64,000 nucleotides of DNA, from contig NZ_LR778301.1 of assembly GCF_902813185.1 (NCBI RefSeq), forward strand, positions 1,054,001 through 1,118,000, read 5' to 3'. The position numbers were made by a program, and so were the translations under genes. The notes below the pieces were generated by a model. The model made no database searches, had not been told where the DNA came from, and saw only the letters and a list, made by a program, of their open reading frames with translations. The stretch comes from Denitratisoma oestradiolicum (lineage in GTDB: Bacteria; Pseudomonadota; Gammaproteobacteria; Burkholderiales; Rhodocyclaceae). Shown here in pieces: positions 25,718 to 34,654 of this stretch; positions within the stretch are counted from its first letter, which is position 1, and every line of letters begins with the position of its first letter.

Positions 25718-27904
25718 ATGAGTGAAGTCATCCACGTCTCCGTCGACGCTGACGGTATTGCCACGCTGTTGTTCGATCGCAAGGACAACAACATGAACGT
25801 CATGGACATGAAGTTCATGAACGAATTGGAAGCCGCCGTGCAGCAGGTGGCCACCGATGCTGCCATCAAGGGCGCCATCATTACCTCCGGCAAGCCGGTG
25901 TTCGCCGCCGGCGCCGACCTGAACGAAATGGAAGCCTCCCTGGATCGCAACCAGGACCTGCCCCTGGCCGAGCGCGTCAAGCAGAACGCCTCGCTGTCGA
26001 CGCTGTTGCGGCGGCTGGAGACCTGCGGCAAGCCCGTGGTCTGTGCGGTCAATGGCACAGCCATGGGCGGTGGCACCGAGCTGGCGCTGGCCTGCCACTA
26101 CCGCGTGGTGGCCGACAGCAAGGGCATCCTGCTGGGCCTGCCGGAAGTACAGGTGGGGCTGTTGCCGGGCGGCGGCGGCACCCAGCGGGTGCCCCGGCTG
26201 ATCGGGGTCCAGGCTTCGGCGCCGGTGCTGCTGGAAGGCCAGGCCCTTTCCGCCGAGAAGGCGCTGAAGATGGGCCTGATCCACAAGGTGGTGCCCACCG
26301 CCGAGCTGCTGGCCGAGGCCAAGCGCTGGATTCTGGAGGAGGGTGATCCGGTGCAGCCCTGGGACAAGAAGGGCTTCAAGGTGCCCGGTGGCGCCGGCGC
26401 CATGTCCCCGGCCGTGGGCCAGATGATGATGGTCAGCAACGCCATGATCCAGGCCAAGACCTTCCACAACTTGCCGGCGCCCCTGGCCATTCTTTCCTGC
26501 ATGTTCGAGGGCCCCTTCCTGCCCATGGACAAGGCCCTGGCGGTGGAAGCCAAGTACTTCACCCAGCTCAACCTGGACCCCGTTTCGCGCAACATGATCC
26601 GCACCCTGTTCATCAACAAGGGCAAGGCAGACAAGCTGATGCACCGTCCCGAGGGCATTGCCAAGACCGTCTACAAGAAGATCGGCGTGGTCGGTGCCGG
26701 CCTGATGGGCGCGGGCATCGCCTACCATTGCGCCAAGCTGGGCGTCGAGGTGGTACTGATCGATCGGGACCAGGCCGCTGCCGACAAGGGCAAGGACTAC
26801 AGCGCCAAGCGCCTGGAGAAGGACATCGCCAAGGGGCGGATGAAGCAGGACAAGGCCGATGCCATCCTGACGCGGATCAACGCCACCACCGAGTACGCGC
26901 CCCTGTCGGACGTGGAGATCGTGGTGGAGGCCGTGTTCGAGGACCGGGCCGTGAAGGCCGACATCACCAAGAAGCTGGAAGCGGTACTGCCCAAGCACGC
27001 GGTGATCGCGTCCAACACCTCGGCCCTGCCCATCACCGAACTGGCCGAAGCGGGCCAGCGGCCGGAGAATTTCATCGGCATGCACTTTTTCTCGCCGGTG
27101 GAGCGCATGCCCCTGGTGGAAATCATCCGCGGCAAGAAGACCTCCGCCGAGACCCTGGCCCGGGCCCTGGATCTGGTGCAGGTCATGAAGAAGACCCCCA
27201 TCGTGGTCAACGACGGCCCGGGCTTCTTCACCAGCCGCTTCATCGGCGCCTACGTGAATGAAAGCCTGACCATGGTCACCGAGGGCGTGAACCCGGCCCT
27301 GATCGAGAACGCTGCGAAGATGGCCGGCATTCCCGTGGGGCCGCTGACCGTCTCCGACGAGATCGGCCTGGACGTGGCCTACCACGGCGGCCAGCAGCGC
27401 AAGAAGGACGCCGGCGCTGACTTCAAGGCCACGCCGACCTTCCTGCTGGTGGAGAAACTGGTGGGCGAATTGGGCCGCCACGGCCGCAAGAACGGCAAGG
27501 GTTTCTTCGACTACGCCGCGGATGGCAGCAAGAAGCTGTGGGCCGGCCTGGGCGAACTCTATCCGCTCCTGCCCCAGCAACCGACGGTGGATGAGGTCAA
27601 GGCCCGGATGCTGTACTCCCAGCTGGCCGACGCCGCCAAGGCCATGGCCGAGGGCGTGCTGCTGGACCCGGCCGATGGCGACGTAGGTTCCATCCTTGGC
27701 GTGGGCTTCCCGGCCTACCTGGGTGGTCCTTTCGCGATGATGGACACCCTCGGTATCGCGAAAGTGGTGGCCGAATGCGACCGGCTGGCAGCGGCCTATG
27801 GCGAGCAGTTCGCACCGCCCCAGTGGTTGCGGGATATGGCCAGGAATGGCCAGACCTTCTACGGCAGTACCCGCATCACGCCCCCGGCGGCAGTGAAGGC
27901 TTGA
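25718..27904 (+). CDS. FadB/FadJ-like 3-hydroxyacyl-CoA dehydrogenase / enoyl-CoA hydratase
   Basis: A 728-residue bifunctional beta-oxidation enzyme. Residues about 1-190 are the crotonase domain, with the oxyanion-hole blocks GKPVFAAGADLNEM and GTAMGGGTELALACHYRV and the Glu-bearing GLPEVQVGLLPGGGGTQRVPRL. From about 320 the NAD-binding domain begins (IGVVGAGLMGAGIAYHCAKLGVEVVLID). The HAD catalytic block is FIGMHFFSPVERMPLVEIIRG, and NDGPGFFTSRFIGAYVNE follows. It hydrates enoyl-CoA and oxidises the resulting 3-hydroxyacyl-CoA, passing product to the thiolase encoded next to it. Confidence 0.93.
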   Translation: MSEVIHVSVDADGIATLLFDRKDNNMNVMDMKFMNELEAAVQQVATDAAIKGAIITSGKPVFAAGADLNEMEASLDRNQDLPLAERVKQNASLSTLLRRLETCGKPVVCAVNGTAMGGGTELALACHYRVVADSKGILLGLPEVQVGLLPGGGGTQRVPRLIGVQASAPVLLEGQALSAEKALKMGLIHKVVPTAELLAEAKRWILEEGDPVQPWDKKGFKVPGGAGAMSPAVGQMMMVSNAMIQAKTFHNLPAPLAILSCMFEGPFLPMDKALAVEAKYFTQLNLDPVSRNMIRTLFINKGKADKLMHRPEGIAKTVYKKIGVVGAGLMGAGIAYHCAKLGVEVVLIDRDQAAADKGKDYSAKRLEKDIAKGRMKQDKADAILTRINATTEYAPLSDVEIVVEAVFEDRAVKADITKKLEAVLPKHAVIASNTSALPITELAEAGQRPENFIGMHFFSPVERMPLVEIIRGKKTSAETLARALDLVQVMKKTPIVVNDGPGFFTSRFIGAYVNESLTMVTEGVNPALIENAAKMAGIPVGPLTVSDEIGLDVAYHGGQQRKKDAGADFKATPTFLLVEKLVGELGRHGRKNGKGFFDYAADGSKKLWAGLGELYPLLPQQPTVDEVKARMLYSQLADAAKAMAEGVLLDPADGDVGSILGVGFPAYLGGPFAMMDTLGIAKVVAECDRLAAAYGEQFAPPQWLRDMARNGQTFYGSTRITPPAAVKA

Positions 27905-28017
27905 CGGTTGTGTGTCATGGGGCTGGGTGATGCTGCACGGCATCGCCCTTCCGTACCGATTCACCAGGATGCCCGCCGTGGCGTCTTGGTGATGATTCGA
28001 TAGACAAGGATGCGATT

Positions 28018-29102
28018 GTGAACTTCGATTTTTCCGACGACCAGCGGCTGTTGCAGGCGGAAGTGGGCAAGATGCTGGCGGAGACCAGCACCTCCGCTGC
28101 CGTGCGCCAGGTACTGGGTGGTGAGGCGGCCTATTCCGCGACCGTCTGGCGCAACCTGATCGACATGGGCGCGGCGGCGGCGGCGATTCCCGAAGCCTAC
28201 GGCGGCGCGGGCCTGGGTCACCTGGAACTGTGCCTGGTGGCGGAAGAAGCCGGGCGCCACCTGGCGCCGGTGCCCCTGTCGTCCTCCTTCTATCTGGCTG
28301 CCGAAGCCCTGGTCCATGGCGGCAGCGAGGGCCAGAAACAGCAATGGCTGCCCCGCATCGCGTCGGGTGAAGTAATCGCCACTGCCGTCCTGGGAAGCAC
28401 GGAGACCTACCTGGCGACGCCGCTGGCCTTCGACGGCAAGACCCTCAATGGCAAGGCGGCCGTGGTGCCCGACGGTATGGTGGCGGGCCTGGCGGTACTG
28501 AAAGCGGGCGTTGACCTGGTGCTGGTGGACCTGTCGGCCGCAGGCGTCAGCCGCAAGCCACTGTCCTCCCAGGACCCGACCCGGCCCTATGCGGAACTGA
28601 GCTTCGCCAACACCCGGCCGAGAAGCTGGCCGGGGCAGAGTGGCGCCGCCGTGGCGGCCGGGTGCTGAACGGCGCCGCTGTACTGCTGGCCTTCGAACAA
28701 GTGGGGGGCGCGACCCGGATCCTGGAAATCAGCCGGGACTACGCCCTGGAGCGCAAGGCCTTCGGCCGCCAGATCGGCGGCTTCCAGGCCCTGAAACACA
28801 AGATGGCGGACATCTATACCCGCAATGAACTGGCCCGGGTCCATGCCTACTACGGCGCCTGGGCGCTGTCCTCGGACGCCCCGGAACTGGCCCTGGCCGC
28901 CGGCGCCGCCCGGGTGGCGGCCACCACCGCCTACAACTTTGCCGCCGAGGAGGGCATCGAGATCCACGGCGGCATCGGCTTCACCTGGGAAATGGATTGC
29001 CACCTGTACTACCGCCGGGCCCGTTACCTGGCCCAAGTGATCGGCAGCGAACATGCCTGGCGCGGGCAGCTGGCCGACGAACTCGTGAAGGAGGCGGCAT
29101 AG
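28018..29102 (+). pseudogene. Acyl-CoA dehydrogenase, single-base frameshift
   Basis: Two frames together encode one acyl-CoA dehydrogenase of about 361 residues. The first (from GTG 28018, MNFDFSDDQRLLQAEVGKML...) reads to ELSFANT and then goes out of frame. The second carries the C-terminal half (FEQVGGATRILEISRDYALERKAFGRQIGGFQALKHKMAD ... EIHGGIGFTWEMDCHLYYRRA). Adding one C to the CCC at 28613-28615 joins them as FANTPAEKLAGAEWRRRGGRVLNG with no other change. The short length and GIGFTWE block fit the small subunit type of heteromeric acyl-CoA dehydrogenases. Either the gene is broken or the base is a sequencing error in a homopolymer. Confidence 0.85.
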
Positions 29103-29240
29103 GACGCCGCCTCCAGAGGAAAGAAAGGACCATCCCCCTGACCCCCTTCCCGGGGAAGGGGGCAACGAAGGATGCTCGCGGGCGCTGCCCGCTCGATTGA
29201 TTGAGGGTTGTCCCCGTGGGATGACCGTGCGGAGGAAATG
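29103..29240. repeat. Intergenic palindrome between acyl-CoA dehydrogenase genes
   Basis: The spacer holds a near-perfect palindrome with C5TTCCC and GGGAAG5 arms (about 29142-29162). GCGGGCGC-TGCCCGC-type symmetry follows. Similar C/G-rich palindromes occur in other spacers of this window (about 55190-55225). It is probably a dispersed intergenic repeat. GGAGG at 29231-29235 serves the next gene. Confidence 0.5.
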
Positions 29241-30467
29241 ATGGATTTCAGAGACACCCCCGAAGAAGCCGCCTTCCGCACCCAGGTGCGGGCCTGGCTG
29301 GAAGCCAACGCCCAGCCCAAGCAGAGCGACGAGGAACGCTTCGATGCGGGCATGAACGACGAAGAACGCGTTGCCGCCGCCCGGGTCTGGCAGAAGAAGA
29401 AGGCGGCGGCGGGCTATGCCGCCATCACCTGGCCCAAGGAAGCCGGCGGCATGGGGGGCACGCCCATGCAGCAAGTGATCTACAGCCAGGAAGAAGCCCA
29501 TTTCCTGGTGCCCCGGATGATCTTCGAGAACAGCCTGGGCCAGTGCCTGCCCACGGTGGCCACCTGGGCCATCCCGGAACTGAAGGCCCGTCATGTGCCG
29601 AGGGGCCTGGCCGGGGATGAAATCTGGTGCCAGCTCTTCTCCGAGCCGGCGGCCGGTTCCGACACCGGGGGCATCCGCACCCGGGCCGAGAAGCAGGGGG
29701 ACGAATGGGTAATCAATGGTCAGAAGGTGTGGACCTCCGGCGCCCAGTTCTGCGACTACGGCATCCTCCTGGCCCGGAGCGACTGGGACAAGCCCAAGCA
29801 GGAAGGCCTGACCATGTTCATCCTGGACATGCGTGCCCCCGGCGTGGAAATCCGCCCCATCCACCAGATGTCCGGCGACTACGAGTTCAACGAAGTCTTC
29901 CTGACCGATGTGCGCATTCCCGACAGCCATCGCCTGGGCCCCGAGTGCGGGGGCTGGAAGGTGATGCTGAGCACCCTGATGCACGAACGCCTCTCCGTGG
30001 GCGGCAGCCTGCCCACCCACCTGCACCGCAACCTGATCGGCCTGGCCCAAAAGGCCCACTGGAACGGCCGGCCGGCCATCGAGGACAGCCGGGTCAGGGC
30101 CCGCATCGCCAATGCCTACCTGAGCCAGAAGGGGGTGGAACTGATCATCTCCAAGGGACTGACCGCGATCTCCAAAGGCCGGACACCGGGACCGGAGATG
30201 TCTATCCTCAAGCTGGTGGCGGGCAAGGGCATTCTGGACATCACCAGCTTTGCCATGGAAATGGCCGGCCCCGAGGGCACCCTGGGCCACCAGGACCTGG
30301 GCAGCGAATGGGGCTTCATCCAGCGCCTGTGGTTGTCGGCGCCGGGCATCCGCCTGGCGGGAGGCACCGATGAAATCCAGAAGAACGTGATCGCCGAGCG
30401 GGTCCTGGGGCTGCCCGGCGAGGTTCGCACCGACCGCAAGTTGCCGTTCCGGGATCTGGAACGCTGA
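29241..30467 (+). CDS. Acyl-CoA dehydrogenase (large-subunit type)
   Basis: A 408-residue flavoprotein that introduces the alpha-beta double bond into acyl-CoA. FAD-binding blocks are clear: WCQLFSEPAAGSDTGGIRTRAE, WVINGQKVWTSGAQ, and the C-terminal GGTDEIQKNVIAERVLGLP. ATG 29241 is chosen because GGAGG lies 5 bases upstream; an ATG directly before it (29238) is also possible. Together with the shorter, frameshifted dehydrogenase just upstream it has the arrangement of the alpha2beta2 acyl-CoA dehydrogenases known from actinobacterial steroid side-chain catabolism. That parallel is inference. Confidence 0.9.
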   Translation: MDFRDTPEEAAFRTQVRAWLEANAQPKQSDEERFDAGMNDEERVAAARVWQKKKAAAGYAAITWPKEAGGMGGTPMQQVIYSQEEAHFLVPRMIFENSLGQCLPTVATWAIPELKARHVPRGLAGDEIWCQLFSEPAAGSDTGGIRTRAEKQGDEWVINGQKVWTSGAQFCDYGILLARSDWDKPKQEGLTMFILDMRAPGVEIRPIHQMSGDYEFNEVFLTDVRIPDSHRLGPECGGWKVMLSTLMHERLSVGGSLPTHLHRNLIGLAQKAHWNGRPAIEDSRVRARIANAYLSQKGVELIISKGLTAISKGRTPGPEMSILKLVAGKGILDITSFAMEMAGPEGTLGHQDLGSEWGFIQRLWLSAPGIRLAGGTDEIQKNVIAERVLGLPGEVRTDRKLPFRDLER

Positions 30468-30495
30468 TACCCCCCCCCTCACTTGAGAAAGCCCA

Positions 30496-31170
30496 ATGAT
30501 GAACGTTACCGAAGCCGTATTGAGCCGGGCCTCCGCCCGGGCCTATCTGGACAAGCCGGTGGATTCGACGCTGTTGCGGTCGATCCTGGCCACGGCCCTG
30601 CGTGCGCCTTCCGGCGGCAACGTCCAGCCCTGGCACATCCATGTGCTGCTCGGCGAAGCCAAGCAGAACTTCACCCAGCGCATCATGACCAGCTTCGCCG
30701 AGACGCCGATGGGGGAGTCGCCCAATCCCGGGATGTATCCCGAGCCGCTGCCTGATCCCTTCAAGGAGCGCCGCGCCGTCTGCGGTTTGATGCTCTATGA
30801 CGCGCTGGCGATTCCGAAGGAGGACAAGAAGGGGCGCATCGCCCAGGCCCTGAAGAACTACGAGTTCTTCGGCGCGCCCGTGGGGCTGATCTTCACCATG
30901 CCGTCCTACATGGTCGAGGCCCAGGCCATTGACATGGGCATCCTGATGCAGACCATCATGCTGTTGGCCCGGGACCACGGCCTGGACACCTGTCCCCAGG
31001 TGATCTGGCGCATGTGGCCCCAGACCATCCGCAGCGCCTTGAATATCGACGACTCGCACCACGTGATGGGCGGTATGTGCCTGGGCTATGCGGATACCGC
31101 GTCCCCTGTCGCCAATCTGGGTATTCCCCGGGCCGCCTTCGAAGATGCCGTGAGCTTCCACGACGCCTGA
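30496..31170 (+). CDS. Nitroreductase family protein
   Basis: A 224-residue FMN-binding oxidoreductase. The family pattern is present: SRASARAYLDKPVDSTLLRSILATALRAPSGGNVQPWHIHVL at the N-terminus, with the R-S-x-R type FMN-phosphate contacts, and DMGILMQTIMLLARDHGLDTCPQ in the core. Such enzymes use NAD(P)H to reduce nitro groups, quinones or enones. Its place inside an acyl-CoA catabolic cluster suggests a redox step on the degraded compound rather than nitroaromatic detoxification. ATG 30496 or the next codon is the start. Confidence 0.88.
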   Translation: MMNVTEAVLSRASARAYLDKPVDSTLLRSILATALRAPSGGNVQPWHIHVLLGEAKQNFTQRIMTSFAETPMGESPNPGMYPEPLPDPFKERRAVCGLMLYDALAIPKEDKKGRIAQALKNYEFFGAPVGLIFTMPSYMVEAQAIDMGILMQTIMLLARDHGLDTCPQVIWRMWPQTIRSALNIDDSHHVMGGMCLGYADTASPVANLGIPRAAFEDAVSFHDA

Positions 31171-31180
31171 TCTGGAGAAA

Positions 31181-32362
31181 ATGCAAATGGCAACAAAGCC
31201 TCTGGACGGCGTCAAAGTCCTCGATTTCACTCAGCTGCTGCCTGGCCCCATGTGCACATTGCACTTGGCCGACATGGGAGCCGACGTGCTCAAGATCGAG
31301 CCCACCGGCAGCGGCGAACCGGCCAGGGGACCGGCCGGCACGCCGATTTCCCATTTCTTTCTGGCGGTGAATCGCAACAAGCGTTCCCTGTCGATCAACC
31401 TGCGGGCCGAAGGTGCCCGTGAGGTGATCCTGCAGCTGGTCAAGGAGTCCGATGTGCTGGTGGAGGGCTTCCGCCCCGGCGTCATGGCCCGCCTGGGCCT
31501 GGGCTACGAGGACGTGAAGGCGGCGAACCCCAAGATCGTCTATTGCGCCATCACCGGTTACGGCCAGGACGGCCCCCTGGTGGAGCTGGGCGGTCATGAC
31601 ATCAACTACCAGTGCTATGCGGGTATCCTGGAGCAGAGCAGCGGTGCCGGCGTGGCGCCCCATCCGGGCAACTTTCCCATCGCCGACCTGGCCGGCGGCG
31701 CCCTGTCGTCGGCCATGACCATCCTCGCTGCACTGTTCGATGCCCAGCGTTCCGGCAAGGGGCGTTTCCTCGACGTGTCCATGACCGACTGCGCCATGGC
31801 CAACAACATGCAGCCCGTGGCTGCCATGCATACCTACGGTCGACCCATTCCGCCGGGAATGGATACCCTGACTGGCGGCCTGCCCTGCTACGGCACCTAC
31901 GAGACGGCGGATGGCCGTTACCTGGCGGTAGGCGCCCTGGAACCCAAGTTCTGGAAGGCCTTCTGCGACGCCATCGGCCAGCCCGATCTGGTCCGTGCCG
32001 GCTGGGCCTCGGGCAAGGACGGCGTGGCGGTGCGGGGCCAGATCGCCGCCATCATCAAGTCGAAATCCCTGGATGAATGGAATCAGGTCTTCACTGGCGT
32101 GGATGCCTGCGTCAGTCCGGTGTTGCGCGTGGATGAAGTGTTGCAGCACCCCCTGACCCAGGCCCGGCAGATGGTGGTCCAGGTGCCCGCCACGGATGGC
32201 CGCACTTATCCCTATTTTGCCTTCCCGGTCAAAATGACCGACTACCGCTTCAGCGTCGACCGCTCGCCACCAGGGCTGGGAGAGCACAACGAAGAGGTGC
32301 TGCGGAAACTTGGCTACGGTGACGACGACCTGGCCAGATTCCGGGACAACGGTTTGATCTGA
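31181..32362 (+). CDS. CaiB/BaiF family protein, probable alpha-methylacyl-CoA racemase
   Basis: A 393-residue class III CoA-transferase-fold protein. Three residues that form the catalytic set of alpha-methylacyl-CoA racemase (His126, Asp156, Glu241 in the mycobacterial enzyme) appear in matching contexts: GGHDINY (His139), FPIADLAGG (Asp169) and VGALEPKF (Glu254). The GHDINY motif is typical of racemases rather than transferases. The enzyme would convert 2R- to 2S-methylacyl-CoA so that acyl-CoA dehydrogenases can act on branched isoprenoid or sterol side chains. GGAGA lies just upstream. It sits 10 bp after the nitroreductase gene. Confidence 0.82.
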   Translation: MQMATKPLDGVKVLDFTQLLPGPMCTLHLADMGADVLKIEPTGSGEPARGPAGTPISHFFLAVNRNKRSLSINLRAEGAREVILQLVKESDVLVEGFRPGVMARLGLGYEDVKAANPKIVYCAITGYGQDGPLVELGGHDINYQCYAGILEQSSGAGVAPHPGNFPIADLAGGALSSAMTILAALFDAQRSGKGRFLDVSMTDCAMANNMQPVAAMHTYGRPIPPGMDTLTGGLPCYGTYETADGRYLAVGALEPKFWKAFCDAIGQPDLVRAGWASGKDGVAVRGQIAAIIKSKSLDEWNQVFTGVDACVSPVLRVDEVLQHPLTQARQMVVQVPATDGRTYPYFAFPVKMTDYRFSVDRSPPGLGEHNEEVLRKLGYGDDDLARFRDNGLI

Positions 32363-32438
32363 CCTTCCCGTGGCGGGCAGTGACCACTGCCTGTCATCGA
32401 TTAATGCTTGCAGCACCCACTTAGCAGACGGAGACATC

Positions 32439-34055
32439 ATGACCACTCGCCGCACCTACAACCTGGCGGACCTTTTTGACATCGTGGCGGAGGCCGTTCC
32501 CGATAGGGAAGCGATCGTGATTGGCGACAAGCGCATGAATTTTCGCCAACTGGCCGCGCGTGTCGACCGCCTGGCCGCCTGGCTCCATGGCCAGGGCATC
32601 GGCGAGGGTGATACGGTCGGTCTCCAGATGTACAACTCCGAGGAGTATCTCGAAGCCTTCCTGGCCGCTTGCAAGGTCCGTGCGATACCCCTCAACATCA
32701 ACTATCGTTATGTGGCCGAGGAGTTGCGCTACATCTACGACAATGCCAAGCTCAAGGCTCTGTTCTATGGTCCGGAGCTCGAGGACAGCGTGCGGGAGGC
32801 CCTGGATGCGGCACCCGGACTCAAAGTGATTGTGCGCAAGGGCGCCGACCAGCCTGCCATCCCCAGGGCCGTGGCCTACGAGGCCGCCCTGGCGGCGGCG
32901 CAGGGCAGCGTGGCCGACATTCCCCGCAGCGATGACGACATTTCCCTGCTGTATACCGGCGGCACCACCGGCATGCCCAAGGGCGTGATGTGGCCCCACA
33001 AGGCCTTGTTCTTCAGCGCCCTGGGCGGGGGCGGTGCCTTCAATCCGGCTGCCGGCCCGGTGAAGGCGCCGGAAGAGTTGGCGGAGCGGGCGCAGACCGG
33101 ATTCGCGATGCGCGTGATGCCCGTCGCGCCCTTGATGCACGGTGCTGCGCTGTGGGCCACCCTGATCTCCCTGTTCTCCGGCCACACCATTGTTCTGAAC
33201 GAGCAGCACCACTTCGATGCCGAGCATATCCTCGACCTGATGTCCCGGGAGAAGATCGGCTCCATCTCCATCGTCGGCGATGCCATGGCGATGCCGATCC
33301 TGGAGGCGCTGCGGGCGAATCCGGGGCGCTGGGACCTTTCCAGCATGTTCGCCTTCGGCAGTGGCGGCGCCCTGTTCTCCGCCCATCTCAAGGCAGCCCT
33401 GAAGGAATTCCTGCCGCCCCATGCCATCTTCACCGACGGCGTCGGCTCTTCCGAGGGCGGGCAGTTCGGCCTGGGCAGCAAACCCTCCGGCGACGGCATG
33501 ATCAAGCTGGCACCTCGGCCCGATCTGGCGGTGGTGGTCGATAATTCGCGCCTTGCCAAGCCGGGTGAGATGGGCATCCTGTCCCGCGCTGGCCTGGTGC
33601 CGGTGGGCTATTTTGGCGACCCCAAGAAGTCGGCGGAAACCTTTGTAGCCATCGACGGCGTGCGCTATGCGATCACCGGCGATCTGGCGCGGGTGGAGGA
33701 GGATGGTTCCATCGTGGTCTTCGGGCGCGGTTCCAACTGCATCAATACGGGGGGCGAGAAAGTCTTCGTCGAGGAAGTGGAAGAAGCCCTGCGCCGCCAC
33801 ACCGCTGTGGCCGACGCCCTGGTGGTGGGCCTGCCCGATCCCCGTTGGGGCAGCAAGGTCGTGGCCGTGGTGGAACTTAAGCCCGGCACCCAGGCCAGCG
33901 CCAACGAATTGCGTGTCCACAGCCGCGACCATCTAGCCGGCTACAAGGTACCCAAGGAAGTGGTCTTCGTGGATGCAATGCGCCGCTCTCCTGCCGGCAA
34001 GGCCGACTATCGCTGGGCAAAAAGTACGGCGGAGGCATTCCTGGGTTCCAAATAG
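32439..34055 (+). CDS. Acyl-CoA synthetase (AMP-forming)
   Basis: A 538-residue adenylate-forming ligase that activates a carboxylic acid to its CoA thioester. The signature blocks are present: the P-loop LLYTGGTTGMPKGVMW, GVGSSEGGQ in the core, YAITGDLARVEEDGSIVVFGRGSNCINTGGEKVFVEEVEEAL at the domain hinge, and the catalytic Lys in SPAGKADYRWAK. It would supply the substrate for the beta-oxidation enzymes encoded upstream. The specific acid is not known; a steroid- or terpenoid-derived acid is suggested by the racemase neighbour. ATG 32439 has GGAG before it. Confidence 0.9.
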   Translation: MTTRRTYNLADLFDIVAEAVPDREAIVIGDKRMNFRQLAARVDRLAAWLHGQGIGEGDTVGLQMYNSEEYLEAFLAACKVRAIPLNINYRYVAEELRYIYDNAKLKALFYGPELEDSVREALDAAPGLKVIVRKGADQPAIPRAVAYEAALAAAQGSVADIPRSDDDISLLYTGGTTGMPKGVMWPHKALFFSALGGGGAFNPAAGPVKAPEELAERAQTGFAMRVMPVAPLMHGAALWATLISLFSGHTIVLNEQHHFDAEHILDLMSREKIGSISIVGDAMAMPILEALRANPGRWDLSSMFAFGSGGALFSAHLKAALKEFLPPHAIFTDGVGSSEGGQFGLGSKPSGDGMIKLAPRPDLAVVVDNSRLAKPGEMGILSRAGLVPVGYFGDPKKSAETFVAIDGVRYAITGDLARVEEDGSIVVFGRGSNCINTGGEKVFVEEVEEALRRHTAVADALVVGLPDPRWGSKVVAVVELKPGTQASANELRVHSRDHLAGYKVPKEVVFVDAMRRSPAGKADYRWAKSTAEAFLGSK

Positions 34056-34141
34056 CAGCGTATTCTGTTCACCGCGCTCGGAAGAATATATGTGGGCGAT
34101 CGACGTGGCATAGAAGTTTTCTAAGAAATTTGATCTTGGTG

Positions 34142-34169
34142 TTGACGTCGAAAAAACTATTGCTATAAT
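34142..34169 (+). promoter_or_regulatory. Sigma-70 promoter of the tRNA operon
   Basis: TTGACG (34142-34147) and a perfect TATAAT (34164-34169) are separated by 16 bp. The start point would fall just before the tRNA-Gly gene at 34184. This is the strongest consensus promoter seen in the window. Confidence 0.85.
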
Positions 34170-34183
34170 TCTTTTCCTGTTCT

Positions 34184-34259
34184 GCGGGAGTAGCTCAGTT
34201 GGTAGAGCGCAACCTTGCCAAGGTTGAGGTCGAGAGTTCGAGACTCTTCTCCCGCTCCA
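34184..34259 (+). tRNA. tRNA-Gly (GCC)
   Basis: A 76-nt cloverleaf with acceptor stem GCGGGAG/CTCCCGC, D-arm AGCTCAGTTGGTAGAGC, anticodon loop CTTGCCAAG (GCC), T-arm GAGAGTTCGAGACTC and an encoded CCA end. It is the first of two tRNA genes behind a consensus promoter. Confidence 0.95.
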
Positions 34260-34266
34260 GATTCCA

Positions 34267-34293
34267 GGGGGAAAGCACTGCTTTCCCCCTTTT
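34267..34293 (+). terminator. Terminator-like hairpin between tRNA genes
   Basis: A perfect 10-bp stem (GGGGGAAAGC/GCTTTCCCCC, loop ACT, 34267-34289) is followed by TTTT. In form it is an intrinsic terminator, yet it lies between tRNA-Gly and tRNA-Cys. It may act as a partial terminator or a processing hairpin. Confidence 0.7.
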
Positions 34294-34322
34294 AACTTAA
34301 GTGCCGCGGCAATCGCGGCAGC

Positions 34323-34396
34323 GGCGCGATGGCAGAGTGGTTATGCAGCGGCCTGCAAAGCCGTGTACCTCGGTTCGATTCCGGGTCGCGCCTCCA
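34323..34396 (+). tRNA. tRNA-Cys (GCA)
   Basis: A 74-nt cloverleaf with acceptor stem GGCGCGA/TCGCGCC, anticodon GCA in CCTGCAAAG, T-arm loop GGTTCGATTCC and encoded CCA. No separate promoter is visible in the 30 bp after the hairpin, so it probably depends on read-through from tRNA-Gly. The tRNA-Leu that often completes this operon is absent. Confidence 0.95.
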
Positions 34397-34465
34397 GAAT
34401 AACCCCGGACAATCCTCAAAAATTAAGTTTTGGTGCGCCTCCTTGGGGTCGGTCTGCTACGGGCA

Positions 34466-34654
34466 CTATCCCAGTTCCGGCACCAGAACGCCACGCCCCA
34501 TCCCCCGGTCCTCGCGCAAGTCCTGGAGTACGCGAGGGCCTTCGTCAAGACTGAAATACTGTGCATCGACATGAATGCGGTCGTGCCGAGCCAGTGCGAT
34601 GACCTCCTGCAATTCGGCCCGGGAGCCCCACAGGGGTGTGCACACCGAGCAGCC
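34466..34654 (-). pseudogene. C-terminal remnant of a zinc-type alcohol dehydrogenase
   Basis: Reading the minus strand, about 62 codons encode SVCTPLWGSRAELQEVIALARHDRIHVDAQYF, then SLDEGPRVLQDLREDRGMGRGVLVP. This is the characteristic end of a medium-chain dehydrogenase. No upstream catalytic or Rossmann domain exists; the sequence before it belongs to other material. It is therefore a deletion scar next to the tRNA pair, downstream of a Gly-rich secreted protein gene. Confidence 0.7.
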
